Shown one piece after another: positions 18,282 through 26,998 of a DNA stretch of 64,000 bases; position 1 is the stretch's first letter; each line of letters starts with the position of its first letter. A model generated the notes under the pieces. It made no database searches. It saw nothing but the letters and a program-made list of their open reading frames with translations, and was not told the origin of the DNA. The stretch comes from Thermoanaerobaculia bacterium (GTDB lineage Bacteria > Acidobacteriota > Thermoanaerobaculia > Gp7-AA8). Made by a program: the position numbers and the translations under genes. The stretch spans positions 1 to 64,000 of the forward strand of contig JADGNY010000001.1 in NCBI GenBank assembly GCA_017883235.1, in the 5' to 3' direction.

Positions 18282-18467
18282 CTAGCCGCCCGAGCGCGCT
18301 CGGAAGGCCATGTACGCGAAGATGACGACGAGAATGACGAGGAAGACTCTCCCCATCCCCAGCATTCGCGTATGCGCCACGTGCCGGGTGCCCTTTGGTT
18401 TGATGCCGAAGACAGCAGCGACGGCGGTGAGCAGCACCGCGAGACCCAGCCAGACTAACCAGTTCAT
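18282..18467 (-). CDS. Small two-helix membrane protein
   Basis: The 61-residue frame has two hydrophobic helices (LVWLGLAVLLTAVAAVFGI and MGRVFLVILVVIFAYMAF) separated by a basic loop, starting from a clean ATG. The regular hydrophobic/charged pattern supports a real small membrane protein. No family is recognised. It lies downstream of the OsmC-like gene on the same strand with a 52-bp gap. Confidence 0.55.
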   Translation of the reverse strand: MNWLVWLGLAVLLTAVAAVFGIKPKGTRHVAHTRMLGMGRVFLVILVVIFAYMAFRARSGG

Positions 18468-18519
18468 GCCCGAGACCGCTACAAGAGGCGCGCCAAACTC
18501 TCGGAGGGTGCCTCACAAC

Positions 18520-18942
18520 TCAGCGAAGGCGGGCCTCCATGGTGATCTCGGCGTTCAGGAGTTTCGAGATCGGACAGCCAGCCTTCGCCGCCGCCGCGGC
18601 GGTTGCGAACTGTTCCTGTGATGCTCCCGGCACCTCCGCTTCGACGACAAGGTGGACCTTGGTCACCGCGAAGCCCTGCTCCCCCTTCTCGAGAGTGACC
18701 GTTGCGGTCGTGGCGATTTCGTTCGCGGTCAGGCTCGCGTTCCCGAGCTGCCCCGACAGCGCCATCGAGAAGCAGCCGGCATGCGCGGCCGCGATCAACT
18801 CCTCGGGGTTGGTGCCGATGCCGTTCTCGAAGCGGGTCGAAAACGAATATTGAACATCCTTGAGCACGCCGCTCTGCGTGGAGACGGTCCCCTTCCCGTC
18901 CTTGAGTCCTCCGCGCCATACCGCCGAACCATTCCTGTTCAT
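18520..18942 (-). CDS. OsmC family peroxiredoxin
   Basis: OsmC/Ohr-type proteins reduce organic hydroperoxides using two redox cysteines. The 140-residue protein has the first Cys in IAAAHAGCFSMALSGQLG and the second in AAKAGCPISKLLNAEI, with the OsmC-subfamily start NRNGSAVWRGGLKDGKGTVS. It should act in the cytoplasm against peroxide stress. The divergent neighbour msrA also repairs oxidative damage. Confidence 0.9.
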   Translation of the reverse strand: MNRNGSAVWRGGLKDGKGTVSTQSGVLKDVQYSFSTRFENGIGTNPEELIAAAHAGCFSMALSGQLGNASLTANEIATTATVTLEKGEQGFAVTKVHLVVEAEVPGASQEQFATAAAAAKAGCPISKLLNAEITMEARLR

Positions 18943-19088
18943 CTGTTGCCCCCTTTTGTTCGTTCAGGGCGCGAAGCATATCCGACGGCGTTGCCGGCGG
19001 CAGGTCCTATCGATCCAGCCGCCGGCATCTAAGGCATCGTAGGTACCCCGAGGAATCCACGTCAAGTATAGCTACGTTGAACCACACC

Positions 19089-19766
19089 ATGAAGAAGCCG
19101 CTCTTAGCCGTCGTTCTTGCTACCTTTGTCCTCAGTTGCGGCGCCAATGCCGATGCAGTCAACAAGGCCATCCCCTCCCCAGAGCTCGATACGCCTGCCA
19201 CCGGCCCTCAGGTGGCCGTCCTCGCCGGCGGATGTTTCTGGGGGCTGCAGGGGATGTTCGAGCACGTGGAGGGGGTGACCAAAGTCGTAGCCGGCTACTC
19301 AGGCGGCGAGAAAGCGACGGCGCACTACGAGATGGTGGGAACCGAGACCACCGGCCACGCCGAGTCGGTGGAGATCACCTTCGACCCGAAGCAGATCTCG
19401 TACGGCCAGCTCCTGCGGCTCTTCTTCTCCGTCGCCCACGATCCGACAGAGCTCGATCGGCAGGGTCCGGACAGCGGACCCAGCTACCGCTCGGAGATCT
19501 TCTTCGGCTCTACGGCCCAGGAGCGCATCGCCCGGGCGTATGTCGCGCAGCTCACGAAGGCAAAGGTCTTCGCCTCACCCATCGTCACGAAGATCGAGCC
19601 GCTGAAGGGCTTCTACGCGGCTGAGGATTACCACCAGGATTACCTGATCCACAACCCGCACCAGCCGTACATCGTCTACAACGATCTGCCGAAGATCGAT
19701 GCGCTAAAGCGGGTCTACCCACAGCTCTACCGTCCGACGCCGATGGCTTTGACCGCGGCACGCTGA
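19089..19766 (+). CDS. msrA: Peptide-methionine (S)-S-oxide reductase, predicted lipoprotein
   Basis: MsrA reduces methionine-S-sulfoxide in proteins. VLAGGCFWGLQGMFEHVEGV contains the catalytic Cys of the GCFWG motif, and AHYEMVGTETTGHAESVEI and YSGG follow as in the family. The chosen ATG gives an N-terminal signal, MKKPLLAVVLATFVLSCGAN, whose LSC/G site suggests a lipoprotein exported to the periplasm. A TTG at 19077 is in frame but adds only four residues. The length of 225 fits MsrA without MsrB. Confidence 0.93.
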   Translation: MKKPLLAVVLATFVLSCGANADAVNKAIPSPELDTPATGPQVAVLAGGCFWGLQGMFEHVEGVTKVVAGYSGGEKATAHYEMVGTETTGHAESVEITFDPKQISYGQLLRLFFSVAHDPTELDRQGPDSGPSYRSEIFFGSTAQERIARAYVAQLTKAKVFASPIVTKIEPLKGFYAAEDYHQDYLIHNPHQPYIVYNDLPKIDALKRVYPQLYRPTPMALTAAR

Positions 19767-19794
19767 GGGAGCAGCGCGGACCTGAACGTCACGA

Positions 19795-20061
19795 TCAGGT
19801 GGCGCGACGCAATAACCTTCGCGCGGCCAGCCAGATCAGGACGATGATCGCCCACCAGAAAACGACCGTGGTCAACACGCCCACCGCGTTCGGAGGGTGG
19901 AAGCCGAGGGCCTCGATTCTTGCCCTGACGAAGAAACCGGGGAGAAAGACCAAGTGAGGTTTGACACCGAAAAGCAGGAGCGCACTGATCACGACCGCTG
20001 CTCCGATCGGCGCGACCACGAACAAAGCGACCACCCGCAGGACGGGAGAGCCTTCGGCCAT
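19795..20061 (-). CDS. Small membrane protein of unknown function
   Basis: The 88-residue frame has two clear hydrophobic helices (VALFVVAPIGAAVVISALLL and VGVLTTVVFWWAIIVLIWLA) and a basic C-terminal end (ARRLLRRAT). It looks like a genuine small inner-membrane protein, but no family is recognised. It is convergent with msrA and follows the secreted-protein genes at 20119-24154 on the same strand. Confidence 0.6.
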   Translation of the reverse strand: MAEGSPVLRVVALFVVAPIGAAVVISALLLFGVKPHLVFLPGFFVRARIEALGFHPPNAVGVLTTVVFWWAIIVLIWLAARRLLRRAT

Positions 20062-20118
20062 GCGTTTACGCTACCACTGCATCAGCGTGGCGTGAAGATC
20101 TGCACGTGCTGCGTTTCG

Positions 20119-21081
20119 TTATCGGTGAGCGTGAGCATCGCACACCGGGCTCTGAGACTCGACTTCGATGCGCACGTTTGCATGTGCGCGAACGGCGGCG
20201 GACGCCAGGAGATCGCTGAGCGTCACCGTCCCCAGGGGATCGGAGTCGGTGGGGAAGGAGCGCTGAATCGTCTGCTCGAACAGCAATTCGCCCGTTGTGT
20301 TGTCCTTCACCCGCACGATGATGAAGAACCAGCGCGTGAGGACACGAAGCGTCGACGGGAAACGAACGTTGGTCGGGATGGACGGCAACCAGACATGATT
20401 CTTCTGAAAATCGCGCGACCGGATGACCGGGATCTCCGTGCCGGGACCGTCCGGATCTCTCGATGTCTCGTGCAGCCGTGCGGTGAAGTGCAGCCTGTCG
20501 GCATGATCGGCCGGGGGCAGAAGAACCATCGCCGGCTGGGGTGCCCACGTCGACAGCGGCTCGATGGACATCGACGCATTCGGTGGAACCCGCCGTGGGG
20601 GCTGACTGCAAGGGACCACCGTGCCGAAGATGTAGCAGAGCTCAGGATCGATGGGGACGACATCGTCAGAGTCGTTGTAGACGGAGATCTCGCTCACCCA
20701 GCGCGTGCCGAAGCTGGCATCGACCGGCTTGAAGGCGATGGGGATGATGATCTCTTCGAGCTGGGGCCGGAAGACAAACTGGCTGAGGGAATGGAGGAGC
20801 GCGCCGTTGTCGCGCACCGTCACTGCGACGGCGCCGATGGCGTGCGGCGGCGCCACGGCCTTGACGTTGTAGGCGTCGACGAGAGTGACGCGAGGCGAGG
20901 CCACGTCGCCGAAGAAGACCTGAGGCGCCGTGAACCGCAGGTAGGTATTCGCATTCGCAAGGATCTCGATCTCGGCTCCCCCCTCGGGTGGAGAGGAGCT
21001 GGGAGAGAACATGAAATCATCAGTCTGCGCAGCGGCTGTCGCCGCGAGCAGCGTCAGGAGCACATAGGGGATGAGTCGCAT
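20119..21081 (-). CDS. Secreted protein of unknown function with IPT/Ig-like N-terminal part
   Basis: From ATG 21081 the 320-residue product starts with a signal peptide (MRLIPYVLLTLLAATAAAQ). A segment resembling an IPT/TIG-type beta domain follows (SPPEGGAEIEILA, then AVAVTVRDNGA). The rest (SEISVYNDSDDVV, TRWFFIIVRVKDNTTGELLF) looks like an extracellular beta-sandwich. Upstream in-frame codons overlap the previous gene and are not needed. It lies 10 bp after the FG-GAP protein gene, so the two are probably cotranscribed and exported together. Confidence 0.6.
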   Translation of the reverse strand: MRLIPYVLLTLLAATAAAQTDDFMFSPSSSPPEGGAEIEILANANTYLRFTAPQVFFGDVASPRVTLVDAYNVKAVAPPHAIGAVAVTVRDNGALLHSLSQFVFRPQLEEIIIPIAFKPVDASFGTRWVSEISVYNDSDDVVPIDPELCYIFGTVVPCSQPPRRVPPNASMSIEPLSTWAPQPAMVLLPPADHADRLHFTARLHETSRDPDGPGTEIPVIRSRDFQKNHVWLPSIPTNVRFPSTLRVLTRWFFIIVRVKDNTTGELLFEQTIQRSFPTDSDPLGTVTLSDLLASAAVRAHANVRIEVESQSPVCDAHAHR

Positions 21082-21091
21082 GACGGGCTGA

Positions 21092-24000
21092 CTATTTGTG
21101 AACCGCCCTCTGCCTCGGAGTTGAAGGGCCAATCGTGACGGTGCCAATCAGCTCGTCGTTAACGCGCGCCGAGATTGTCAGCACCTCAACCGCGGCGGGA
21201 GCACCCACCGAGGTTATGTAACGGCCGACATCGCGATACAGCGGATAGCCCGTAGAACCTCGCGAACTGGTGATGGTAATACTCGGCGTGTTGTCGTAAT
21301 TCAACGGAATCTGCTGCCCGCCCGCACCCAGGAGCTGGACTTCAATGTCGTAGCCACCTCTCGTGGGAGTTACCGTGAGCCGCGAGTCATGCGGAGAGAC
21401 CGGGACGGTCGTGGGAGAGTAGCTGTAGTGTAATGACATTCCGGGTAAATAGTTGTCGTCGCCGCTGTATTCGGCGCGAATCGAGTGAAGGCTGGCCCCG
21501 AAATCACGCGTGACCGTCGCGAAGCTCGCCGCGGGTGCCGTAGCGAGAACGGTATTCGAGAAGACATCGCGGAATGTTACGGTACCGCTGGGCTCAAACA
21601 TCTCGGTGCCCAGGCCTATCCGTGCTGTCAACGTGGAAGGGAATGCGGCGAGATCGCGTCCGAAAAACAGATCGACAGCAACACCCCTCCTCGGAACGTC
21701 CATCAGAAACTCCGTGGAGGAGCGTGCGAAGATCGCATCGCCTGAGTAGTCGGCGGTGACGTGGTGACTTCCGGCCCTCAGAGGTAGCGCCGTCGACGAG
21801 CCCAGTTCGACGCTACCGACGATCCGGTCATTGTCGCGAAAGACGACCGTTCCCGTAGGCACACCCGAGGAGCTGGATACGTGCGGCGTGATGATGCCCG
21901 TATTCGTAACAACATACCCAACGGGGTTCTGGATATCGAAAGAAGTCGAACTTGCCGCTTCACCCGTCGCCGTGGGATGCGCCAACAGAATCGACAGGCC
22001 CTTACTTGTAACGATCACAGCGTCGCGCTGGCCATCGCCGTCGAAATCAGCCGATCCGGCCAGTGTCGCGTTCATGAGCTGGCCCACGCGATCAAATTGA
22101 AGATTACCCCGATTGAGAAGAATCGACCTCGGCGTGATGATATCGGTGCGATGGTCTCCATCCCAGTCGAGGAATACGGCCGAGCCTCCGTCGATAAAAA
22201 CTCCGCCGATCGAATGTCCGGAGTACGAAGGGTACGCGAACGTTCCATCGCCATTTCCATGTTGCACGCTCAGGCGCTCGGCAAATGTGAACTCATCAAG
22301 TGTGAACTTGATCAAATCCGGTATTCCGTCGGAGTCCAGGTCGGCAATTCCGATCCAACCCCAGTCAGTCGGATAATCGTGAATCGGAGCGCCATGAATG
22401 ATTGAGCGGCCTCCATTGATGATGAGATCGCTCGAATCAGAGCGACTCGGTGAATAAAGATCGATCAGACCGTCTCCGTTCACATCTCCCAGCACCCCGG
22501 AGATAGGCCATCCCACAACCGGACGGAGCTTCCGGTCACGCGTAAACCCAGCGATCTCGAGCAGGCCATAGGTAGTGAACAACAAGTCTGATGTACCCTC
22601 ATTGAACATGTCCGCCGCGCCCAAGAGCACGGCGGAAGGGAGTGCCGGTTTGACCTCAATAAATTCTCCATCGCCGGCTCCAAAAAGGACGGAGGTCGAG
22701 GACATCCCCGTCTGTATGGCAACGTCGACGTTGCCATCTCCGTCAAAGTCGCCGGCCCGTGCGGCCACGAATTCATTATTTGCGTTGCTTGGCCGGATCA
22801 ATCCTGGACGCCGTTCAAGGATACCTCTCCCTCTATTCATGAAGATCAGCAATTCGGGAGTATCGACGGGTGAAATGCAACAGCTCTGTGTAACGACCCC
22901 GACGTCGGGATACCCGTCATGGTCGAAGTCGGCCACGAAAACCAGGAGTGCCCTACGATCGTACAGCGAAGTCGATTGCGTGACACTGGCGAAGGAATAG
23001 ACGATGGGCGCGTCGATTCTGCCGTTTCCCGCGCCAACAATCGTCGCGAGCAGGAGCTGTTTGTCGGGACCGTCGCCATCCACGACAACGTCCGGGATCC
23101 CGTCACCCGTGAAATCAGCGACAACGATCCGATAGGCCCCATAGGATATGAAGTACGTCGTCGGCGGATCCAACGCCGTGCCTCCGCGATTGAGGGAGAT
23201 GGTGATCGTTCCTTCGCTGACGCCAACGAGATCCGGATACCCGTCCCCATTGACGTCCGCCACGGTCGAGAATGCTCCAGGCATGCTCGAGACCGTGGCC
23301 GGCGCAAGCCAGCCGTTTGCTGATCCGAATGTAACAGCGACATTCGCGTCATAGTCGAAAGCTGCTGAAATCGCGTCCAAATAGCCATCCCGGTTGAAAT
23401 CCGCGTAAAGAGGACCTGACACTTTTGGACTGGCGACGAATGTAAAGTTGCCACTCTTATCCAGATTGAATTCGTCAGTCCAGAGGGGTCGCGCGGCGAT
23501 CAACTGCAGCGTCCCCTTGGGATCGCGCCACATCGTCAGCGAGTTGACTAACCCATAATGGCTGACATCGCTGACCTCGATTGACGGACCCTTCGCCAGC
23601 CCACTCCGAGATCCGAAGTACGCCGTGAGAGTTTCCTGCTGAACTTGTCCTCCGACGATCGCGTACTGCCACGACGCAACGACGACGTCGGTCAACCCGT
23701 CTCCATTAATGTCACCGACCGCGGAAGCCGTGAAATTGGGAGCCGGCATTGCGGTCAAAACAGCAGGCGCGAAGTTGCCTTGGCCAGTGCCCTTCAATAA
23801 CCTCATGTTTTGCGACGAAAAGCTCATCGTCAGCAGATCGGCAACGCCGTCTCCATCGAAATCAGACAGAAAAACTGACGATGTGGACCCGTCATCAAGC
23901 TGCGTACATGGCTTGAAATGCCCATCACCTTTGCCGAGCATCAACGAAACGCCGTCCGGACCGCCGGCGATAAGATCGGCCTTCCCATCGCCATCGGCGT

Positions 24001-24154
24001 CGCCTCCGATCAATACCCAGCCTTGGCCGGCGCAGGTGAGAGCGATGGTAGGCCGTGCGGCAGGAAAGACCGTGAACTGGGGCTCCGCAGCCATGACAAG
24101 CAGAGCCAGCAGACAAAGAATTGCGGACGAGAGGTACCTGGATACGTGACGCAT
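21092..24154 (-). CDS. Secreted FG-GAP/VCBS repeat protein with Ig-like domain
   Basis: The 1020-residue protein has a signal peptide (MRHVSRYLSSAILCLLALL). More than ten FG-GAP/VCBS repeats follow, with calcium-binding-like loops such as DADGDGKADLIAGG, DFDGDGVADLLTMS, DINGDGLTDVV and DFDHDGYPDVGVV, predicting a beta-propeller array over residues ~30-690. The C-terminal third has Ig-like repeats (GTVVFRDNDRIVGSVELGSS, then HHVTADYSGDAIFARSS). It is probably an extracellular adhesion or carbohydrate-interaction protein; no enzyme motif is seen. Confidence 0.85.
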   Translation of the reverse strand: MRHVSRYLSSAILCLLALLVMAAEPQFTVFPAARPTIALTCAGQGWVLIGGDADGDGKADLIAGGPDGVSLMLGKGDGHFKPCTQLDDGSTSSVFLSDFDGDGVADLLTMSFSSQNMRLLKGTGQGNFAPAVLTAMPAPNFTASAVGDINGDGLTDVVVASWQYAIVGGQVQQETLTAYFGSRSGLAKGPSIEVSDVSHYGLVNSLTMWRDPKGTLQLIAARPLWTDEFNLDKSGNFTFVASPKVSGPLYADFNRDGYLDAISAAFDYDANVAVTFGSANGWLAPATVSSMPGAFSTVADVNGDGYPDLVGVSEGTITISLNRGGTALDPPTTYFISYGAYRIVVADFTGDGIPDVVVDGDGPDKQLLLATIVGAGNGRIDAPIVYSFASVTQSTSLYDRRALLVFVADFDHDGYPDVGVVTQSCCISPVDTPELLIFMNRGRGILERRPGLIRPSNANNEFVAARAGDFDGDGNVDVAIQTGMSSTSVLFGAGDGEFIEVKPALPSAVLLGAADMFNEGTSDLLFTTYGLLEIAGFTRDRKLRPVVGWPISGVLGDVNGDGLIDLYSPSRSDSSDLIINGGRSIIHGAPIHDYPTDWGWIGIADLDSDGIPDLIKFTLDEFTFAERLSVQHGNGDGTFAYPSYSGHSIGGVFIDGGSAVFLDWDGDHRTDIITPRSILLNRGNLQFDRVGQLMNATLAGSADFDGDGQRDAVIVTSKGLSILLAHPTATGEAASSTSFDIQNPVGYVVTNTGIITPHVSSSSGVPTGTVVFRDNDRIVGSVELGSSTALPLRAGSHHVTADYSGDAIFARSSTEFLMDVPRRGVAVDLFFGRDLAAFPSTLTARIGLGTEMFEPSGTVTFRDVFSNTVLATAPAASFATVTRDFGASLHSIRAEYSGDDNYLPGMSLHYSYSPTTVPVSPHDSRLTVTPTRGGYDIEVQLLGAGGQQIPLNYDNTPSITITSSRGSTGYPLYRDVGRYITSVGAPAAVEVLTISARVNDELIGTVTIGPSTPRQRAVHK

Positions 24155-24335
24155 TTCTGAACTCCGGATTCAAGAGAACCGGCGACCTTCTCAGCCGCCC
24201 GTTTCAAGCAATACATAATTATACTGCCAGTCGGCCAAATCCGCCCGCGAGAGCACATCGTCCCGGCCATCGGAAGCGCCGACACCGTACCTGTCCGACA
24301 TCGAGAACCATTCCTTCGAGACAGTGGCAAATCGT

Positions 24336-25082
24336 TCACGGATGCCTCTGCAACTCGCGCGTGATGACCTCGAGCAACCGTTTGTGCTGCGAGTGCAGAT
24401 ACGAGTGGTCTCCCGGCAGCATTTCAACCCGAGCCTCGGCGCGCGTCTGCTGGCGCCAGGCCTCGAGCTCCGAGGCATCAACCCGATCGTCGGCGAGTCC
24501 GCCGACGATCGTGAACGGGACATCGAGCGGATCCTCCGCCACGAAGCTGTATGTCTCCTCGATCTCGAAATCGGCGCGCAGAATCGGCGAAACGAGCGCC
24601 ATCAGTTCCTCATGCTCCAGGACTTCTTCCGGAACGTCCGCCCGCAGCCGGAGCTCCTTACGGGACTCAGACTCCTCCAGGCGATGGATATCCGCGACAC
24701 GGCTCGGAAGATTCGGCGCGCGATGGCAGAACAAGAAGAGCCGCGCCGGTTGCGGCAATGACATCCGCCGCAGCGACCGCGCAAGCTCGAAGGCAATCAA
24801 TGCCCCCAGATCGTGGCCGAAGATCGCAAAGGGCTGCCCGAGGGACTCACGCATCGCCTCGACCAGCAGGGGAATGAGTGCATCCATGCGGGTGATCCGC
24901 GGCTCGCGTATCCGCTTCCCACGTCCCGGTAACTGTGCCGCGCACACATCCACGCCGCGGGGAAGTTCGCCGGTCCATGATCGATAGGCCGAGGCATCGC
25001 CGCCGGTGTACGGGAGACAGAAGAGACGGCTCTGGACAGGTTTGCTTGATGACGTACAGAGGAGCCAGGAGTTTGTGCTCAT
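24336..25082 (-). CDS. Type II thioesterase-like alpha/beta hydrolase with Ser-to-Asp at nucleophile
   Basis: The 248-residue protein follows the TE-II/oleoyl-ACP-hydrolase pattern: RLFCLPYTGGDASAYRSW, then CAAQLPGRGKRIREP, FAIFGHDLGALIAFELAR, an Asp in GGLADDRVDASELEAW and the C-terminal LPGDHSYLHSQHKRLLE. These enzymes normally remove wrong acyl groups from carrier proteins of NRPS/PKS systems, using Ser in GHSMG. Here the position reads GHDLG, so the usual nucleophile is replaced by Asp while Asp and His of the triad remain. No NRPS/PKS gene is adjacent. It may be inactive, altered in chemistry, or a family variant. Confidence 0.82.
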   Translation of the reverse strand: MSTNSWLLCTSSSKPVQSRLFCLPYTGGDASAYRSWTGELPRGVDVCAAQLPGRGKRIREPRITRMDALIPLLVEAMRESLGQPFAIFGHDLGALIAFELARSLRRMSLPQPARLFLFCHRAPNLPSRVADIHRLEESESRKELRLRADVPEEVLEHEELMALVSPILRADFEIEETYSFVAEDPLDVPFTIVGGLADDRVDASELEAWRQQTRAEARVEMLPGDHSYLHSQHKRLLEVITRELQRHP

Positions 25083-25125
25083 CGGGCCGTGAGGTTACGT
25101 CGTCGAAACCTCATGACGCAAGCGT

Positions 25126-25175
25126 GCCGGCCGGCACGGCCGGCTGCGTTGGTTGCCCAAGGCTCCGCCAGCAGT
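25126..25175. repeat. CCGGCACGGCCGGC family repeat copy
   Basis: This fourth copy of the family begins GCCGGCACGGCCGGCTGCGT and continues TGGTTGCCCAAGGCTCCGCC, in the same orientation as those at 14311, 15271 and 18165. It lies at the left of the 772-bp gene-free stretch between the thioesterase and DUF1203 genes. The rest of that stretch is unremarkable up to the tandem array at 25324. Confidence 0.75.
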
Positions 25176-25323
25176 GGCGCAAGAACGTTCTACCGACCCG
25201 GATCACGCGGTGAGCCGTCCGACATGCACGCTGAATCGACACGATCGCGGGCGCGAGGTGACACATTTCAGTTCCAACACCGGCCATGGAAAGGACGGGA
25301 ACGGCCAAAACTGGTAAGTCGGC

Positions 25324-25790
25324 GGACTCCGCGAGTCCATTAGTGGCCCCACGAGCTCACTAGTGGACTCCAAGAGACCACCTAGGTGGTCTCCAGAGGT
25401 CACTAGGTGGTCTCCAGAGGTCACTAGGTGGACTCCAAGAGGTCACTAGGTGGACTTCAGAGGTCACTAGGTTGCCTCCAGAGGTCACTAGGTGGCCTCC
25501 AAGAGGTCACTAGGTGGCCTCCAAGAGGTCACTAGGTGGCCTCCAAGAGGTCACTAGGTGGCCTCCAAGAGGTCACTAGGTGGCCTCCAAGAGATCACCA
25601 GGTGGTCTCCAGAGGTCACTAGGTGGCCTCCAGAGGTCACTAGGTGGACTCCAGAGGTCACTAGGTGGCCTCCAAGAGGTCACTAGGTGGCCTCCAAGAG
25701 GTCACTAAGTGGACTCCACGGGGCCATGAATGGACTCCGCGAGTCCATGATTGGACTCCACGAGTCCATGATTGGACTCCGCGAGGCACG
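25324..25790. repeat. Tandem array of 21/22-bp hairpin-forming units
   Basis: About fifteen head-to-tail units of GTGGCCTCCAAGAGGTCACTAG (22 bp; 21 bp when one A is missing) occupy 25364-25716. Each unit is two 8-bp half-sites, GTGGCCTC and GAGGTCAC, nearly complementary with one mismatch and separated alternately by CAA and TAG. Each half can pair with either neighbour. The array is bordered by a second hairpin type with the same period: GGACTCCGCGAGTCC at 25324-25338, and TGGACTCCRCGAGTCCA at 25731-25747 and 25752-25768, with a broken third copy after it. There are no spacers, so it is not CRISPR. It lies upstream of the DUF1203 gene. Confidence 0.9.
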
Positions 25791-25854
25791 AACCCCACCT
25801 TCGCCGAACGGAAGTGCCGTCACCCGTGTTCTTTCCCACAAAGGAAAACGACTG

Positions 25855-26388
25855 ATGACCTCCTCAACCGCCCTCGCGACACTACTGGACGCCCGAGAGA
25901 CATCGCAGCCAACGATGCCGATCACCATCGCTCCAATCCCCGCCGCCTTCCTGAACCGCGTTCGTCGCGAAGACCTCGACGACCTCGGCCAGCCCGTAAA
26001 GCACGTCGAAGCCCAAGGCGGTGAACCATGCCGCGACGTCCTTCGCCGAGCCTTTCCCGGCGAACAACTGATCCTGGCCAGCTTCACACCGTTCACGAAG
26101 CCGGGCCCGTATCACGAGTACGGTCCCGTGTTCGTCCTGGCCGAGGAGAGCGGCGAACAGGTCCTTCGTGACAGGCTTCCTGCCGCCGGTTCACCGACCG
26201 ACTATCTCCGGGAGCAGTTTGCCGTTCGCGCCTACTCCGAAGACGAAAAGATCGTCGACGCGGCGTTGATCGAGGCAGGCGATTTTGATGCGACCATCGA
26301 ACGGTTCTTCCGGTCAAACGATGTCGCTTTCCTTCACGTGCGGTACCCGGCCTACGGCTGCTTCTCGTGCCGCATCGATCGGGGATAG
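25855..26388 (+). CDS. DUF1203 family protein
   Basis: The 177-residue protein matches DUF1203 in layout: an N-terminal ITIAPIPAAFLNRVRR segment, GEPCRDVLRRAFPGEQLILA, GPYHEYGPVFVLAEE, then IERFFRSNDVAFLHVRYPAYGCFSCRI at the end. The function of DUF1203 is unknown. ATG 25855 has AAAGGA nine bases upstream; an ATG at 25915 is an alternative that fits the family start equally well. Codons upstream of 25855 run into the tandem array and are not protein-like. A strong hairpin follows at 26430. Confidence 0.82.
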   Translation: MTSSTALATLLDARETSQPTMPITIAPIPAAFLNRVRREDLDDLGQPVKHVEAQGGEPCRDVLRRAFPGEQLILASFTPFTKPGPYHEYGPVFVLAEESGEQVLRDRLPAAGSPTDYLREQFAVRAYSEDEKIVDAALIEAGDFDATIERFFRSNDVAFLHVRYPAYGCFSCRIDRG

Positions 26389-26429
26389 GGGTGAATCACC
26401 GCTTCGGCTGCCCCTCACGGGCAACGCAG

Positions 26430-26459
26430 AACGGGCGGCCTCGCGGCCGCCCGTTTTCA
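26430..26459 (+). terminator. Rho-independent terminator (AACGGGCGGCC hairpin)
   Basis: An 11-bp perfect stem, AACGGGCGGCC / GGCCGCCCGTT with a TCGC loop, is followed on the plus strand by TTTTCAG, after the DUF1203 gene. The same stem ends rpoC and both rpoC-tail copies. Confidence 0.8.
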
Positions 26460-26511
26460 GATTAGTGGTGCGTAGAAATCGCCTGCCTCGAGGCGACGAT
26501 TCAACAGTCCG

Positions 26512-26820
26512 TTACCGGCTCCAATGGCCATCCACCCAATAGTAGCCGCGATGCTCCTGCACCCAACGTCCAGGAACCCACTGCGCGCGCCGATGAGGAG
26601 GACGAGCCCAGGTACCGGCGGTCCAGGCATAGCTCCGGCCGTTCCAGCGGTGATAGCCCTGCTGCCAGACGTAGCCGGACCGCGGGGCCTGTACCTGTTC
26701 CACGACGATCGGTGGCGGGGCGATACGCACGTAGATACGCGTTCTTGCTTCGGAAACCGGGATGATCAGCAGCCCCGTCAGAACCGCCAAAGCCATAAAT
26801 CGCGAAAGGATTCTCATCAA
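26512..26820 (-). CDS. Secreted YXWGXW-repeat (BcpO-related) protein
   Basis: The 102-residue protein has a signal peptide (RILSRFMALAVLTGLLIIPV, then SEA). Tryptophan/tyrosine-rich repeats follow: YVWQQGYHRWNGRSYAWTAG, WVPGRWVQEHRGYYWVDGHW. This is the YXWGXW pattern of small exported proteins of unknown function, often annotated BcpO-related. ATG 26820 and 26817 are both possible. It is convergent with DUF1203. Confidence 0.82.
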   Translation of the reverse strand: MMRILSRFMALAVLTGLLIIPVSEARTRIYVRIAPPPIVVEQVQAPRSGYVWQQGYHRWNGRSYAWTAGTWARPPHRRAQWVPGRWVQEHRGYYWVDGHWSR

Positions 26821-26998
26821 TTGTTACCTCTGCGATTAGTACTGCGAAGCAGATGCCTATTGCCTGACGATCCGGATGGGTCCGCTCGCGCCGACTGGTC
26901 TACCCTGCCTTTCGTCCGCGCCTCCGCGCCTCCGCGTGACCTTCTCTCACCTCGAAGCCGACCGGCCATCTGCTAATCTCAGCGGCAGAGAGGTCACG

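Noticed and set aside
24010-24339. 109-codon minus-strand frame starting GTGA at the thioesterase stop
   Set aside because: It runs into the start of the FG-GAP protein gene in another frame and its composition is not protein-like.
25324-25790. CRISPR array at the tandem repeats
   Set aside because: Units are contiguous without spacers, and no cas gene is present.
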